DNA of 64,000 nucleotides from Prunus persica (GCF_000346465.2 NC_034009.1:3735803-3799802); one strand, 5' to 3'. Shown: positions 12,764 through 24,057, counted from the stretch's first letter. The notes: generated by a model from the sequence alone, not told the origin. Translations and numbers: made by a program.

Positions 12764-13512
12764 ATGTCTAGCATGCAGCAACCCTTGAATGCAGGCCAAG
12801 CCCAAGGCCAGGGCCAGGTATATATATGGCATCAATGTATGTTCTCAATTTAAGCAGCAGTATTTAATTTATTATGACAATTTTACCCCTTCTGTTGGTG
12901 CAGGCTAAGGCAGAAGAGTGGATGCAATCCACACAGGACACAGCAAATCAAGCTAGGAACGTGACATCTGATGCAGCTCAATCAGCCAAGGAGTCTGCCC
13001 AGCATGGAAAGGACCAAAGTGCTGGATTTATTCAGCAGGTTAAAAGATTTCTTATCAAATGTTAATGGGTCATGCTAGGGAGACCAACTTTAGATACCAA
13101 CTTGTGTACCAACTCTCTAATAGAGGTGGAGCGCTGTGTCCTGTGTGGATTGCATCTATTAGAGAGTTGGTACACAAGTTGGTATCTAAAGTTGGTCTCC
13201 CTAGCATTTTCCAATGTTAATTCTATCACTCTTTTACACGAGAAATTTGACGTATTAACTAACTCTTAATCTAGTAGAATGTCCTGACTTTAAGACCGTC
13301 CTGTTTTCTCTAGAATGAATATATAAAAAATCATTAGTTACGAGTAGAAAAATTTGTTGGGTATATTTTGCTTTCTAAGTGCTAAATTATTTAAAAATAG
13401 CTTCACAATGCAATGTTTGGTGTTGTTACAGACTGGAGAGCAAGTGATGAACATGGCTCATGGTGCCATGGACAGTGTGAAGAGCACACTTGGCATGAAT
13501 GAAAAGAAATAA
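12764..13512 (+). CDS. Small LEA / KIN-like hydrophilic stress protein
   Basis: Exons 12764-12817, 12904-13038 and 13432-13512 (GT-AG introns, all phase 0) encode 89 residues. The protein is Gln/Ala/Ser/Lys-rich with no signal peptide or membrane segment. It starts MSSMQQPLNAGQAQGQGQAK, has an amphipathic middle (AKEEW-like start, then TQDTANQARNVTSDAAQSAK), and ends HGAMDSVKSTLGMNEKK. The AGQAxGxxxAK...A(Q/K)xxxDxxKxxxGMN layout is that of the small plant KIN/LEA-type proteins (seed-, cold-, drought- or pollen-associated, thought to protect proteins or membranes when dry). Length matches the 60-90 residue family. Specific function unknown. Intron 2 contains a perfect foldback (13072-13207) whose loop copies exon 2 in antisense. 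Confidence 0.8.
13072..13207. mobile_element. Foldback (hairpin) in LEA intron 2
   Basis: Arms 13072-13124 and 13155-13207 are perfect reverse complements (53 bp; ends ATGCTAGGGAGACCAACTTT and its complement). The 30-nt loop includes 13133-13156, which is the exact reverse complement of 12921-12944 in exon 2 of the same gene. No target duplication is obvious. It may be a MITE or a product of template-switch DNA repair. Confidence 0.85.
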
Positions 13513-14273
13513 ACAAACATGCCATCTTCCTCTTATGATGTGTGAAGTGGTGTTAGCAGCTACTTTGATGGATTTAGGGTCTTTTTAGAATCATTTTGCT
13601 CTTTCCTTAATCATTAGGGACAAGAAAATTTGTCCGTCAGTTGTAATAAACGCTACAGATCTTTAATTTGTTTTCCTTCCAAATCACAGCTTATGTAATA
13701 AAACCACACCAAATGCAATGCAATGCATTGCATTGCAAACAAGTTGGTTTCCTTCACCTTTATTAATATACTTTCTTTTTACTGTTATCTGTGGACTGTC
13801 CAATTCATCATTCTTTGTACGACTAGAATGCAGAAGCAAATTTGTTAGTATATTATCTCTATTTAATAAATTTTTTGTCAAAGTTAAGAAGGGAAGGGGT
13901 GAAACGCGGGTATCATGAGAAATTAACCAATTCGGAGCACATCAAAGACTTGGGTCAATTCACCTAACACTCTATTAGTATTTAGAGTTTTTAATATTTG
14001 ATAAAACCTTTTTTATCAACCAAAAAGGGAAAATTTTCAATTATACCCTTGTAGCATTGAACAAGTTGAATAATGAACTTAAAATTTTAGGGTAATATAG
14101 TAATTACGCTCCATTTTTCACTCGCCACTTTCTCTGTTCCATGGATCAAATTGCCTTTTGACCTTGTCCATGTGCATTGCGTTCATCGCGCAACCAATTT
14201 ATTGCAGCAAGAAAAGCAATGATGAGTTCTATAAAAGGAACTTTTGCGATATAGTTTTAAGAGTAATGCTACT
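13513..14273. other. LEA-like gene 3' flank and intergenic DNA
   Basis: 3' UTR of the LEA-like gene followed by DNA without recognisable genes. 13716-13736 has a short alternating palindrome (caatgcaatgcaatgcattg). Confidence 0.4.
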
Positions 14274-14936
14274 CTTATCACATTTCTGTACCACATGATG
14301 TGACACTTTACTTGGACATGCCAACTCATTTAATTTCATTTTAAGTCATCTTATTTTTCATTCATTTCGGTTAATATATTTAATAATAAACTTTGTTAGA
14401 CTTCTCAATATCCTTGCATCCTCCTCCTCACCACTCTTGAAAGTCCCTCTAAACCCTGAACCCCTCCTCCTTAATTTACAGAACCAATGGAAAAAACATC
14501 ACAAAAGATACAAAAGAGTAAATTGGAAAAACAGCAGGATCGATGCAATTAATAGGAAAAGACCAATCATCGTAGATAGATCTGAGAACTTTCAGCCATG
14601 AACAATGGCCCATAACCCTTAACATGATATAGACATTTTTCTTCCTTTCGACTCCTTTAATTTTCAATGAAACAATTAGATAAAATCATTCTTTATAAAA
14701 GTAAAAAGGAAAGAAAAGATGGTTTGCTAGAAATCAAATAAGAATCAACTAAAAGAATGGAGAACGGAGAATGGCTGGAAGGACAAGAAGGGAGGAAGAT
14801 CTAATCAATTTTTTAAGGGTTTTTAATAAAAATTAAAAAACGTAAAATGAAATTAAATGAAGTGGCATGTCCAAGTAAGGTGCCACGTCATGTGGTATGG
14901 AAATGTGGTATACAAAATGTGGTATGAATAGCATTA
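14274..14936. mobile_element. Foldback/MITE-like element
   Basis: Ends are TAATGCTA and TAGCATTA. The subterminal ~90 bp are inverted repeats sharing 'ccacatgatgtg/cacgtcatgtgg', 'acttggacatgcca' and 'catttaatttcattttaa' in opposite orientation. The ~480-bp middle has no coding capacity. Probably a MULE- or hAT-derived non-autonomous element; no clean target-site duplication seen. It ends within 5 bp of the left limit of the F-box tandem duplication. Confidence 0.65.
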
Positions 14937-15095
14937 TTGTAATTTTAAAGCGTAATATAAAAGAAACTTTTCTTACCCAAGCAGGATCCTAGCAGAGAAA
15001 ATCAAGGCAAAGGATCGAGATCGTATAGGGTTTAGGGTTAAAATTTCTTAATATATTCAAATTAAAAGTGAGCCTCCCTTGAAGATCATATATCA

Positions 15096-18000
15096 ATGGC
15101 AGACAAAACTCCACTCCTCTCCTCCAAAGTATGTAGCAAATCAAGATGGTGTGAACTTCCAATTGACCTCTGTGCATTGATCTTATCAAAATTGTCTGTA
15201 AAAAACGTACTGCGATTTGAAGCGGTTTGCCCTTCATGGAATAAGGCAGTCAAATATATATCGCAGTCGCCATCATCACTCGCTTGCTTACTAGAACCGC
15301 CATGTATCGTTCTTCATAAGTATGACGATGATGTCGGGTTTCGTTTTTGCACTCTTAAAGGCAAGATTTACCACTTGAAGGACCCTCACGGGAATTACGC
15401 CACGCTGATGTTATCTGCTTTGGATCCTCTCACGGATGGCTGCTTTTCTTGAGGAACAAGGAACAAAAACAGATCCGACTGCTGCTCTTAAATCCCTTAT
15501 CTGGGATTCAACTCCTTCTTCCATCTTTCCAAACTTGTCCACTGTTGAGGCCCAAAAAATCTAGGGTTTGGCCTAAATAAATTCTCGGCCCAGTACGACA
15601 CCTTATTAAGAAAAGAGCCGGTTTAGAGCACGCGAAATTCGTCATGCACGCTTGCACGAGCCACGACCACGTGTCATGCCAAATAAACATGCAATCCATC
15701 ACGCTAAGAATTAAAATGAGCCTATAAAAGGCACTGACCCTACAAGCTCATGCTAATTATTCCGCCAAGTATCATGTCTCTTTTCAAAGATGATAAAATT
15801 CAAGCACGCCAATTGACACACCATGCCAAGCAGGAAATCATTATTTCACACCTAAACATGCTACAAGCTTAAGTGGGCCCAAGCCACAAAAATGCCCGGG
15901 GCTTGTTGAGTGGGTTGTGGTATAGAAGGTAACGAGCTTTCATGAGGTCCATTGATGAGCCGAGAAATAGAAGTTTTGGGCTGCTTGGGAGCCCCAAAAC
16001 TCAAGCCCATTTCTTGAGCCCAAATACATGGGTAAGTATAAAAGAGAAAAAAAAAAGTCCAATACTCTAGAAGAAATAGCCCAATACTTTAGGAAAAATT
16101 AGCTCATCATTTCAATAAAAATGGTCTATCACTTAGGAGGTTGGCTCATTCTCTTAATACACTAACCCATCACCTTAGGAAGGCCAAATAGCCCAAATAA
16201 TTTAGAAAATATCCAAAAAATCTCCAGCACATGGTTTGAAATGAAACCACGATAGGAAACCAGGAGATGTTTGTACGCTTAGGAAGCTGGGAGACTCCAG
16301 CACATGGTCAAAGACAAACCCAACGCAAACCATTAGAAAAACCAAGGGATACTTAAGCAAAACACTCTAACTACTGTGCATACCTATTTCTTTCCCCCAT
16401 CAGATCTAGCCATGGAAGAAGGAAAGAAAGAAAGGAAAGAGCTGTCTAGGAATGGAAGTCCCCCAATGAAACAGTTGAGAGAAAAGGCTAGAGCTCCCAA
16501 AAATCCCTGTTTTTGTGCGATTGGGCAGAGAGGATTTCACTAAAATAGAATAAGTCGAAGAGAGAGAGGAGAAAGGAAGAGAAAGACTTGACAAAATTGG
16601 AGAGAACCCATTAGGATTTCTTGGGAAGGAGGAGCTTCCAACGACTATAAAAGGAGGTACCTCCTACCCATTAAACTCAACCAGAGCAGTCGAGCAAGCT
16701 TATTCTCTAACTGCTAACATCAAGCCCAAGTGCCTCACCTTCTATCTTCTTCTTCTTTATCCTAAGCAACACACATCTGGGGAGCAAGCTTTATCTCTCC
16801 TCCTTGAAGCCTCTGCAATTTTAAGCCATATTCATCCATCTTCTCCTATTTTCTCTTCTGTTAAAACACTCCAGAGATTGATAGACTTTTCGTCAAGCTG
16901 CCGGAAACTACTCAACACACCCATCATACCCCATCTCTCTCCCTCGTCAACAAACCCTCTTAGAATTCATTCCCCCTTGTCTTAAAACCCCTGTTTTTCA
17001 TAGGAATTCACAGCCCTTTCTTTGTTTATGCTAAACTCATGATTGTTTTGCTCCCATGCTACAAGTCTCTCATGCCAAGCTAAGATTCTACTTGCAAGCA
17101 CTAAGAATTTATCTGTAAGAAACTGTTATTTTTGCTGGTGAGGATAACCAGGGTGCTTCCTAAAACTTCACTACCCTTTCGAAGCATTATTGAGGTCTGA
17201 TTCTTGAACTCAGACACAAGAGGTAATTTCACCCATTTGCTCCTTACGGCAGCCCAAGCCCATTCGTCAGGCTGTTGGAACAAAAAGACCCCCACATCCA
17301 CATATAATTTCCATCACATACCCTAAGATCCCGACACGCATCGGGCATGCGTATTGTATAATCAAATCCAACAAATGTATTCATACTAATCCTATAACAC
17401 CAGAACGTTGCTGTATGGGCTCAGTGGAGGATATGGAAAGAAGGATTAGCAAAGTTGTTCTGTCTTCGAGACCGACTTATAGCAGCAACCAAAACAACAA
17501 TGATAAAATTGGAGTCTTGGTGATGTACACCTTCAAAAATGGCTGGTTGGAGCAAGACCAGATCAATTTCCTTGCAGTCTATTTCCTTATGTTTTGTACC
17601 ACTACAGATGGTACGTGGAGAAAACTTGGCAAGCAAGCACAGTACATTGACATTACTAGCTCTAATAATAAGTTCTATGCATTACGCATAGATTTTTGCG
17701 TCCATGTCTGGGATTTCCTTGATTCATCTCCTGTTAAAAAGTTGAAGATTCGACCTCATAACGTGTCAATGATAGTTGAACAAGTGAAAAATAAAGATCA
17801 GCTGAACAGAGCTTACATTATCAAAACAGGGAAGATCTATTCCTAATTTTGAAGATCTATGAAAGTTGGAGCCATATTGCCAATAAAACAATTTCGTTCC
17901 ATGTTTATAATTTGCGTTTGATAGATGGTAAATGTGGATGGATGGAGGTGGAATCGATTGGCAATTGGGCATTCGTTTTGGGTTCAAAGCAGTCCACGGT

Positions 18001-18181
18001 GATGATCTGCTTCGGTGATGGCTCAGAGTGGGAGGAGAATTCAATTTACTTCACAGAAATGCCTTACCTTAAAGGTCATTTAGGTGTGTTCAACTTGAGA
18101 GACAAAAGAGTGAAAAAAGTTTCTGATTTTCCACAGCGGCCACCTTACTCACCAGATCTTTGGCTTGATCCCAAGTTTTAG
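15096..18181 (+). pseudogene. F-box/DUF295 protein gene split by a solo LTR
   Basis: An F-box gene of the plant DUF295 (KIB-type) family, whose products are substrate adaptors of SCF ubiquitin ligases. ATG 15096 opens a frame with the F-box at about residues 17-55 (WCELPIDLCALILSKLSVKN, then VLRFEAVCPSWNKAVKYI). A one-base shift near 15400 moves into the frame with GSSHGWLLFL and LLLNPLSGIQLLLPSF. The frame is then interrupted by the LTR 15543-17296. If one TSD copy and the LTR are ignored, it continues through SKVVLSSRPTYSSNQ to about 17830, where a second one-base shift is needed to reach LFLILKIYESW, KCGWMEVESIGNWAFVLG and IYFTEMPYLKGHLGVFNL, ending at 18181. Two frameshifts and an insertion make it non-functional. 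No introns are apparent, as usual for the family. Confidence 0.85.
15543..17296. mobile_element. Solo LTR (1754 bp) in the F-box gene
   Basis: Starts TGTTGAGG and ends CCCCACA, bounded by the perfect 5-bp duplication TCCAC at 15538-15542 and 17297-17301. TG...CA ends plus a 5-bp TSD with no internal coding region mark a solo LTR left by LTR-LTR recombination. TATAAAAG occurs at 15723-15730 and 16646-16653; the second precedes a long pyrimidine-rich leader-like region, suggesting plus orientation. The family (gypsy or copia) cannot be told from the LTR alone. Confidence 0.8.
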
Positions 18182-18480
18182 CAATTAACAAGACCTTTTT
18201 CCTAATACAAGACTTCTTTAAGGTATCTAGATCCTTTCCATTGAATAATGTTGATTTCAATATTTATAAAAAATGATGTTCTTACCTTTTTAAAAAAAAA
18301 TTTATTTATTTATTTTAAGGTTGGTAATTGAATATGAATTTATGGTATGTTTACTTATGGGTATTTTAATAAATGTAATTCCTTTTTTTTGTGTGTTTAC
18401 TAACATATTGTGATTCCTACCTTTACTTACAAATAAAGAATAATAAATTATGTGGTTACGTTGATCTAATTCCAATTTCT
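18182..18480. other. F-box 3' flank
   Basis: Immediately 3' of the F-box pseudogene. AT-rich, with a short repeated phrase (tgtttacttatgg; gtgtttactaacatattg) that looks MITE-derived. No gene. Confidence 0.35.
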
Positions 18481-18813
18481 TATTCCTTTATTCTTAAAGT
18501 TCTTCGATTTATGGCGAGTTGAAGAATTCCTCCGTCAAAAGGGATATATAAGATGCCTAATGTTGTACAATTTTGATTTTATTTATGATAATTCCTTGTT
18601 ATTTTATAAAAATATATTTTTATTTTTTGAATTTACAAAAGGAAAAAAACACTCGATTATGATAGCCATAACTACGTAAAGACACTAACGGCCAAGGCTA
18701 GTTTCTTCTCAAAGCTTCCTCTCCACTGATACCCTACGTCATTCCACCACTCCACCACTCCACCTCTACAAAAATCTTTTCCCCTTCTCCACCAAATTAC
18801 ACATCTGCCACTA
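18481..18813 (+). repeat. Duplicated 5' flank of the lipase gene
   Basis: Aligns with 30719-31090 through long shared phrases (tttatggcgagttgaagaat; atgttgtacaattttgattt; ctcgattatgaca/tagcataact; ccactccacctctacaaaaa; caaattacacatctgcca). It stops ~24 bp short of the position equivalent to the lipase start codon, so it is a promoter/leader copy without the gene. Confidence 0.85.
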
Positions 18814-18941
18814 CCACTCTAACCAACCTCTCTTCTCCACCAATTTTAAAACGTAATATAATAGGAACTTTTTAAAAAAAAAATTATATATATAATGAAA
18901 TATAAAATATAAAATCGTCCAAACTTCATCTCCAAATAACC

Positions 18942-19153
18942 TGTTAATGCAGCTTTCCTTTCCTAGCCTACACGGAAGTCAACTTTACAATCTCTTCCTA
19001 GCAATTAGCTTTTCCTGCTGTAAATCGGATTTCCTGCTATAAATCGAATTGTATTCATGTCTATATTATTTCCTACCTTAAGTAGATATCTGGTACTAGT
19101 ATAAATAGGGACTTTGTGTAATCTGTTAAATACAAGGAAATATATTTTCTACA
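18942..19153 (+). mobile_element. 5' LTR of copia element A
   Basis: TGTTAATGCAGCTTTCC...TTTTCTACA, 212 bp, with TATAAATAGG at about 19100. Followed by TGATATCAACC at 19154, a primer-binding-site-like sequence resembling the initiator-tRNA type TGGTATCAGAGC. Its partner starts at 25470. The five bases before it are TAACC. Confidence 0.75.
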
Positions 19154-19217
19154 TGATATCAACCTAACCTAGGGTCCTTCTCCCTTATTAGATCCAATCC
19201 TCCTCTAGGTCCACCTC

Positions 19218-20302
19218 ATGGCTTCTTCTGAATCCACCATCTCCCTCCCTAGCCCCAACTCTTCTCATTTTATCAAGCTTAGTGACTCCAACTATCTCCT
19301 TTCGCTCCGCCAACTCAATCCCTTTTTAGTCGGTCATGACCTCTGCAAATTTATCGATGGCACTCATAAACAACCTTCTACCCAAACCTTCACTTCTACC
19401 ATCGCAACACCTACAACCACCATTGCCACTCTTACCCAAACCAATCCGCCCATGCTCAGTGGTACCAACAAGACCAACTCATTGTTAGCTACATTACCAA
19501 TACACTCTCTGAGTCCATTCTTTCTCTCACCGTCAATTGCACCTCTGTCGGGGATCTCTGAGAGTGTCTCCAACGCCACTTCTCTCAATCCAGTATGTCC
19601 AATGAATCTGCTTTTCGTTTTCAACTCATGGATTTGTAAAAAGGCTCTCAACCCATTGATGCTTACCTTCGTCATGCAAAGTCCCTTGTCAATTCACTGG
19701 CTGCCATCAATGAACATGTCTCCCCAAAAGAACTTGTCAATATTGTGCTTTGGGGTTTAGGACCCGCTTACAAAATGCTCATCACGGCAATTCTCAAGTT
19801 TCCTCTGCTTCCTGACTTTGCTAATCTTCGTGCTCGTTTGTTAGCTTTTGACGCACAGGCTCCTTGAATCTCTCCTGATCAAAACACAGCGCTAATGGCC
19901 ACCCAATCTTCTTCTCACACCACCGGTCATACTTCCTTCCCTTCTCATCGTGGTGGTAGCTCTTCCAGTAACAGGCGTGGTGGCCTCAGTGGCTAGTGCA
20001 GTCATGGCTGTGGTGGATGGCGCAATTTCTCATCTTCCTGGAGCAACTAGTGGAATGGCTTCCAGCAGCCCTAATGGCCTAATCAACCGTGGCCTCATTT
20101 TGGTCCAAATTCTGGATCTCAAAACAACTGGCCTTTCTTTCAACCTCATTGGGCCCAATCTATAGCTTCTAGCAAACACTTTGCCCAGCCCAACTCAGCT
20201 CCTTGGTGCACCACCTGCAATACCAATCAACATACTACTGCAATATGTCTCTATCGCTACAATGACCTAGAATCCTTTCCTTCCTTTGCTGGGGCTCAAT
20301 TC
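19218..20302 (+). pseudogene. Gag region of copia element A
   Basis: Begins MASSESTISLPSPNSSHFIK, followed by SDSNYLLSLRQLNPFLVGHD, the copia Gag N-terminus (retrotran_gag family). It needs frame changes to reach SQPIDAYLRHAKSLVNSLAA and NIVLWGLGPAYKMLITAILK. A zinc knuckle C-x2-C-x4-H-x4-C lies at about 20203-20245. Several in-frame stops (for example near 19865 and 19997) show decay. Confidence 0.75.
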
Positions 20303-21400
20303 ATGCAGCTACTTGACTCCACTTGGTACCCTAATACAGGTGCCACTCATCACATGACTAGTAGTCATTCTAATCTCCAAAATCAACAGCCATATCAGGG
20401 TAATAATTATGTATTTCTTGGTAATAGAGATTCTATCTCTATCTCTCATATTGGTTCTCTTCCTCTTCCTTTAGGTTCTCACAAATTTTCTCTTCAAAAT
20501 GTCTTTTGTCTTCCCTATCTTCGTACTGATCTTCATTCTGTTGCCCGTTTTACTCATGATAATTTAGTTTTTTTTGTCTTTACTCTTGACTTTTATCAAA
20601 TCTATGGCTTATGTACTAGTTCGTTACTCTTTTAGGGCTATTATAAAGATGGTCTTTACCCACTTTCCCTATCCTCTCACTCCTCTACCGTCCCCCATGC
20701 CTTTACCACCATGCACTCTCCTACTTGGCATCGTCGCCTTGGCCACCAATCCGATCATGTGCTCTCTCACTTAGCACCATCTATAGGCTTTAAGGTTTCT
20801 AATGTTTTCTGTAAAGATTGTGCACTTAGCAAATCCACTAAACTATCCTTTATTAGTAATAAAACCTTTGCCCCATCTCCCTTTTATTTAATTCACTGTG
20901 ATGTATGGATGTCCCCAGTAATTTCTGTTACTGGTTATCGCTATTACTGTGATGTATGGATGTCCCCGGTAATTTCTGTTACTGGTTATCGCTATTATGT
21001 CTTGTTTACAGATTACTTTTCCTGTTACTCATGGATCTATCTTATGCACTGTAAAAATGAGGTCTTTTCTCACTTTCAAACCTTTCTTGCCATGGTTAAA
21101 AATCAATTTCACACCACTGTGCAAATCATTTAAAGTGACAATGGGACTGAATATGTTAATAATGATTTCTCTGATCTTTGCAGTTAACTTGGCATCCACC
21201 AACGTTTCTTATGTGACCACACACCTTAACAAAATAGCCTAGCTAAACGTAAACACAGACACATTGCCACCATGATCTGTACTCTCCTTACCACTTCTCA
21301 CACTCCCCACAATCTCTGGGTCAAACCTGCCCTCACTGCTGTTCATCTCATAAACGTCCTACCTACTCCTAATCTTCAATAGGACACCCTATATAATCAT
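20303..21400 (+). pseudogene. Protease and integrase region of copia element A
   Basis: The protease active-site motif reads WYPNTGATHHMT near 20323-20358: the catalytic Asp of D-T/S-G-A is Asn. Downstream come the integrase zinc region (HRRLGHQS; CKDCALSKSTKL, 20718-20850) and core (CDVWMSPV..., SDNGTEYV). The third acidic residue of the DDE set appears as Lys (LAKRKHRH around 21240, normally AERK). A 51-bp in-frame duplication covers the first core Asp. Stops at 20634, 21131 and beyond. Inactive. Confidence 0.75.
20896..20997. repeat. 51-bp in-frame tandem duplication in integrase
   Basis: 20896-20946 and 20947-20997 differ by essentially one base (cccca/cccgg). Each encodes CDVWMSPVISVTGYRYY, so the 17-residue segment with the first core Asp is present twice. 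Confidence 0.9.
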
Positions 21401-22255
21401 CTCTTCTAACATGCTCCCTCCTACTCTCATCTCCGAGTGTTTGGCTATTCTTGTTTCCTTTACCTTTGACCATATACTAAAAAAAACTCACCAACCACAT
21501 TCTTGAATGTGTTTTCTTTGGATACAGTTCTCACTACAAAGGTTACTATTGTTTACATCCCTCCACGGATCGTGTTTACACGTCCTGTCATGTTTTATTT
21601 AACGAAATGCATTTTTCATTTGAGCATTTGCAGGTATCATCTTCTTCAGAGTATATGGATATTGAATTTCGCCCAATTCTTACCTCCTCCGCTCCTAGGC
21701 CCGTATCGATCACTCCTGCCCAAGACTCAAGCTCGCAACCTTACTGCACCTCCTTGGTACGCACCTTTCCAACTGCTGCAGTCACAAACCATGACCCCAG
21801 CCCCGCTGCACCTCCTAGTCCACTCAACGACACTTCTTCTACTTTATCCCAACCATTGCTCCAAACTTATTTCATATCCCAGCCCTGCCCTTGTTCCAAT
21901 AGCTCTGAATCTTCTAGTTAGTAGCTCCGAACCCTCCAGTTACAGCAGCTTCGAACCCCCCGGTTACAGCAGCTCCGAACCCCCCGGTTACAGTAGCTTC
22001 GAACTCTCAAGTTCCAGCAGCTCCGCAATCTCCTGCCCCTGTTCCTCACATGTGCACCCGCCTTTAAGATGACACTCAAAAGCTAAAGCTTCATATCGAT
22101 GACACTGTCAAATATCCCATTCCCCGTGCCTTATTAACTGTTGTTGAGAATATTGAACCTACTTGTTTTTCATAGGCCACTAAACATATTGAATGGCGTG
22201 ATGCGATGATTGAAGATATCAATACATGGTCTTTGGTTCTTTCATCTCCGTCTCA

Positions 22256-23785
22256 GAACTCCTGAATGGACTCAAGCCATGGTTGAAGAATTTCAGGCTC
22301 TTGAGAAACAGAAGACTTGGACTCTAGTTCCTTATCAACCTTCTATGAATTTCATTGGCTGTAAATGGGTATTTAATTTGAAAAAGAATGCTGATGGATC
22401 CGTTTCTCGCCACAAGGCTTGGCTTGTTGCTAAGGGATTTCATCAGGAGGCTAGTTTAGACTATGATGAAACATTCAGCCCTGTTGTCAAGCATTCTACT
22501 GTTCGCTTGGTACTTGCTTTAGCTGCCTAATTTCATTGGACTATTAAGCAACTGGATGTTAAGAATGGTTTTCTTCATGAAGAAGTTTACATGCAACATC
22601 CACTTGGTTTTACTGATTCCAAACAACCATACCATGTTTGTCGCTTATTGAAATCTTTATATGGCCTCAAACAGGCTCCACGGGCTTGGAATGAAAGATT
22701 CACCACTCATCTTCTCACACTGGGGTTTGTTCAGTCCTTAGCAGATACTTCCTTGTTTGTTCGAGCATCTGGCAGTGATCTTCTCATCCTTCTTTTATAC
22801 GTAGATGATATTCTCTTGATTGGGAACAATTTGCTTCTGATTTAGCAAACTATTACAGCTCTTGGTCATAAGTTTGATATGAAAGACCTTGGCAAATTAA
22901 CCTATTTTTTGGGCCTTCAGGTGCAATATACTTCTTCTGGTATTCATGTGAATCAAACTAAATATGCTACTGATCTTCTAGCTAAAGCTGGCATGACACA
23001 CTGCAAGCCCTGTCCTACTCCTTGCTTACCTACTACAAAATTACTCAAGTTTGATGGTGTTCCTCTCTCAGATCCTAAGCTCTATCTGAGTCTGGTGGGA
23101 GGGCTTCAATATCTCACTTTTAGCAGACTTGATATTGCTTTTGCAGTAAACACTCTCTGTCAGTTTATGCACACTCCCACTGAGCCTCATTTTGCTGCTG
23201 TGAAACGTGTTCTACGTTATCTTGCTGGTACCCTCACTCATGGGATTCATTTCACTTCTGGTGATGTTCATCTTCAGGCCTATTCTGATGCTGACTAGGC
23301 TTGATGTGAATGATAGGCGCTCCACGACTGGATATGTTGTTTTTCTGGGCAATAATCCCATCTCTTGGTGTGCCAAGAAACAAAGCACCGTCTCTCGTTC
23401 TTCGGCAGAAGCAGAATATCGAGCTCTTGCGATCACTGCAGCTGAGATGTCATGGCTTCGACAACTTCTCTGTGATCTCCATTTGTTTCTTGATCGACCC
23501 CCTATTCTTTGGTGTGATAACATTTCAGCTCTTGCTCTTACTAGTAACCTTGTCTTTCATGCACGCACGAAGCACATTGAAATTGACTTTCACTTTATTC
23601 GTGAACGCGTCACTCGTGGTGATATGGTGGTTTCTCATATTCCAAGCAGTAATCAACTTGCGGATATCTTTACTAAGGGCTTACACACTTCTCAATTCTC
23701 TTATCTTCGTGACAACCTAATGCTTAGTTCTCCTGGCATTAGCTTGCAGGGGGATGTTAGCCTACACCTCAGACCACCTGATTAA
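22256..23785 (+). pseudogene. Reverse transcriptase / RNase H of copia segment B
   Basis: RT_copia motifs in order: [55 protein letters not shown], the catalytic YVDD box (LLLYVDDILLIGNN, ~22795), LGKLTYFLGLQV. RNase H-like region: [50 protein letters not shown], ending at 23785. Stops near 22530, 22845 and 23298 (with a frame change) break it. Better preserved than A. Confidence 0.8.
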
Positions 23786-24000
23786 AGCTCTTTTGCCCAT
23801 GTGCTGTTAGTTGTATATTGTGAGCTGGCATGTTAGTTACGATTACTAGTTAGTTAGCAGTCTGTTAAGTTAATCAGCTGGTTAGTGTTAATTAAGCTAA
23901 ACTGATCTACATGTATGGATATATAAGCTGGTACTGTTCCTTTGAGAAATAATGGAAAAACATTCCTTCAATATCAAATCTCTCTCTCGAACTCTCTCTT
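23755..24000 (+). mobile_element. 3' LTR-like end of copia segment B
   Basis: A purine tract (gcttgcaggggga) precedes TGTTAGCCTACACC, the usual polypurine-tract/LTR junction. The following ~240 bp hold repeated 'gttagtta' phrases and a TATATAAGC near 23930. The 3' limit (…CA) is not clear. Confidence 0.5.
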
Positions 24001-24057
24001 CTACCTTCTGTGATTGCTAAACTTGATTGAGCTCTTTAATGGAGTCCTAGAGGAAAG

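Larger units (their letters stand above)
14941..18841. repeat. Tandem duplication, unit 1 (F-box gene plus HIL1 promoter)
   Basis: Unit 1 starts aattttaaagcgtaatata at 14941 and the same text (aattttaaaacgtaatata) restarts at 18842. It contains F-box copy 1 and then, at 18481-18813, a copy of the 5' flank of the lipase gene (30719-31090). Unit 2 (18842 to ~31.1 kb) is expanded by retrotransposons. The 1754-bp solo LTR entered unit 1 only. Confidence 0.7.
22235..24045 (+). mobile_element. Copia segment B nested in element A
   Basis: Within 100 bp two different RT starts occur: A's EWRDAMIEDINTWSLV (to ~22235), then B's PEWTQAMVEEFQALEKQKTW. A's RT resumes at ~24058 ([20 protein letters not shown]). 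The ~1.8 kb between carries B's RT, RNase H and an LTR-like 3' end (TGTTAGCC from 23755) unlike A's LTR. No 5' LTR, gag or integrase of B is present. TCTTT occurs near both junctions (22230-22234 and ~24033) but may be chance. Exact ends are uncertain. Confidence 0.6.

Noticed and set aside
15024..15037. AGGGTTTAGGGTT, telomere-like sequence
   Set aside because: Only two units; a telo-box-like promoter motif near the F-box start rather than an interstitial telomere.
17101..17301. 66-codon minus-strand frame in the solo LTR
   Set aside because: Spans the LTR end and TSD; no match to any retroelement or host protein that I know.
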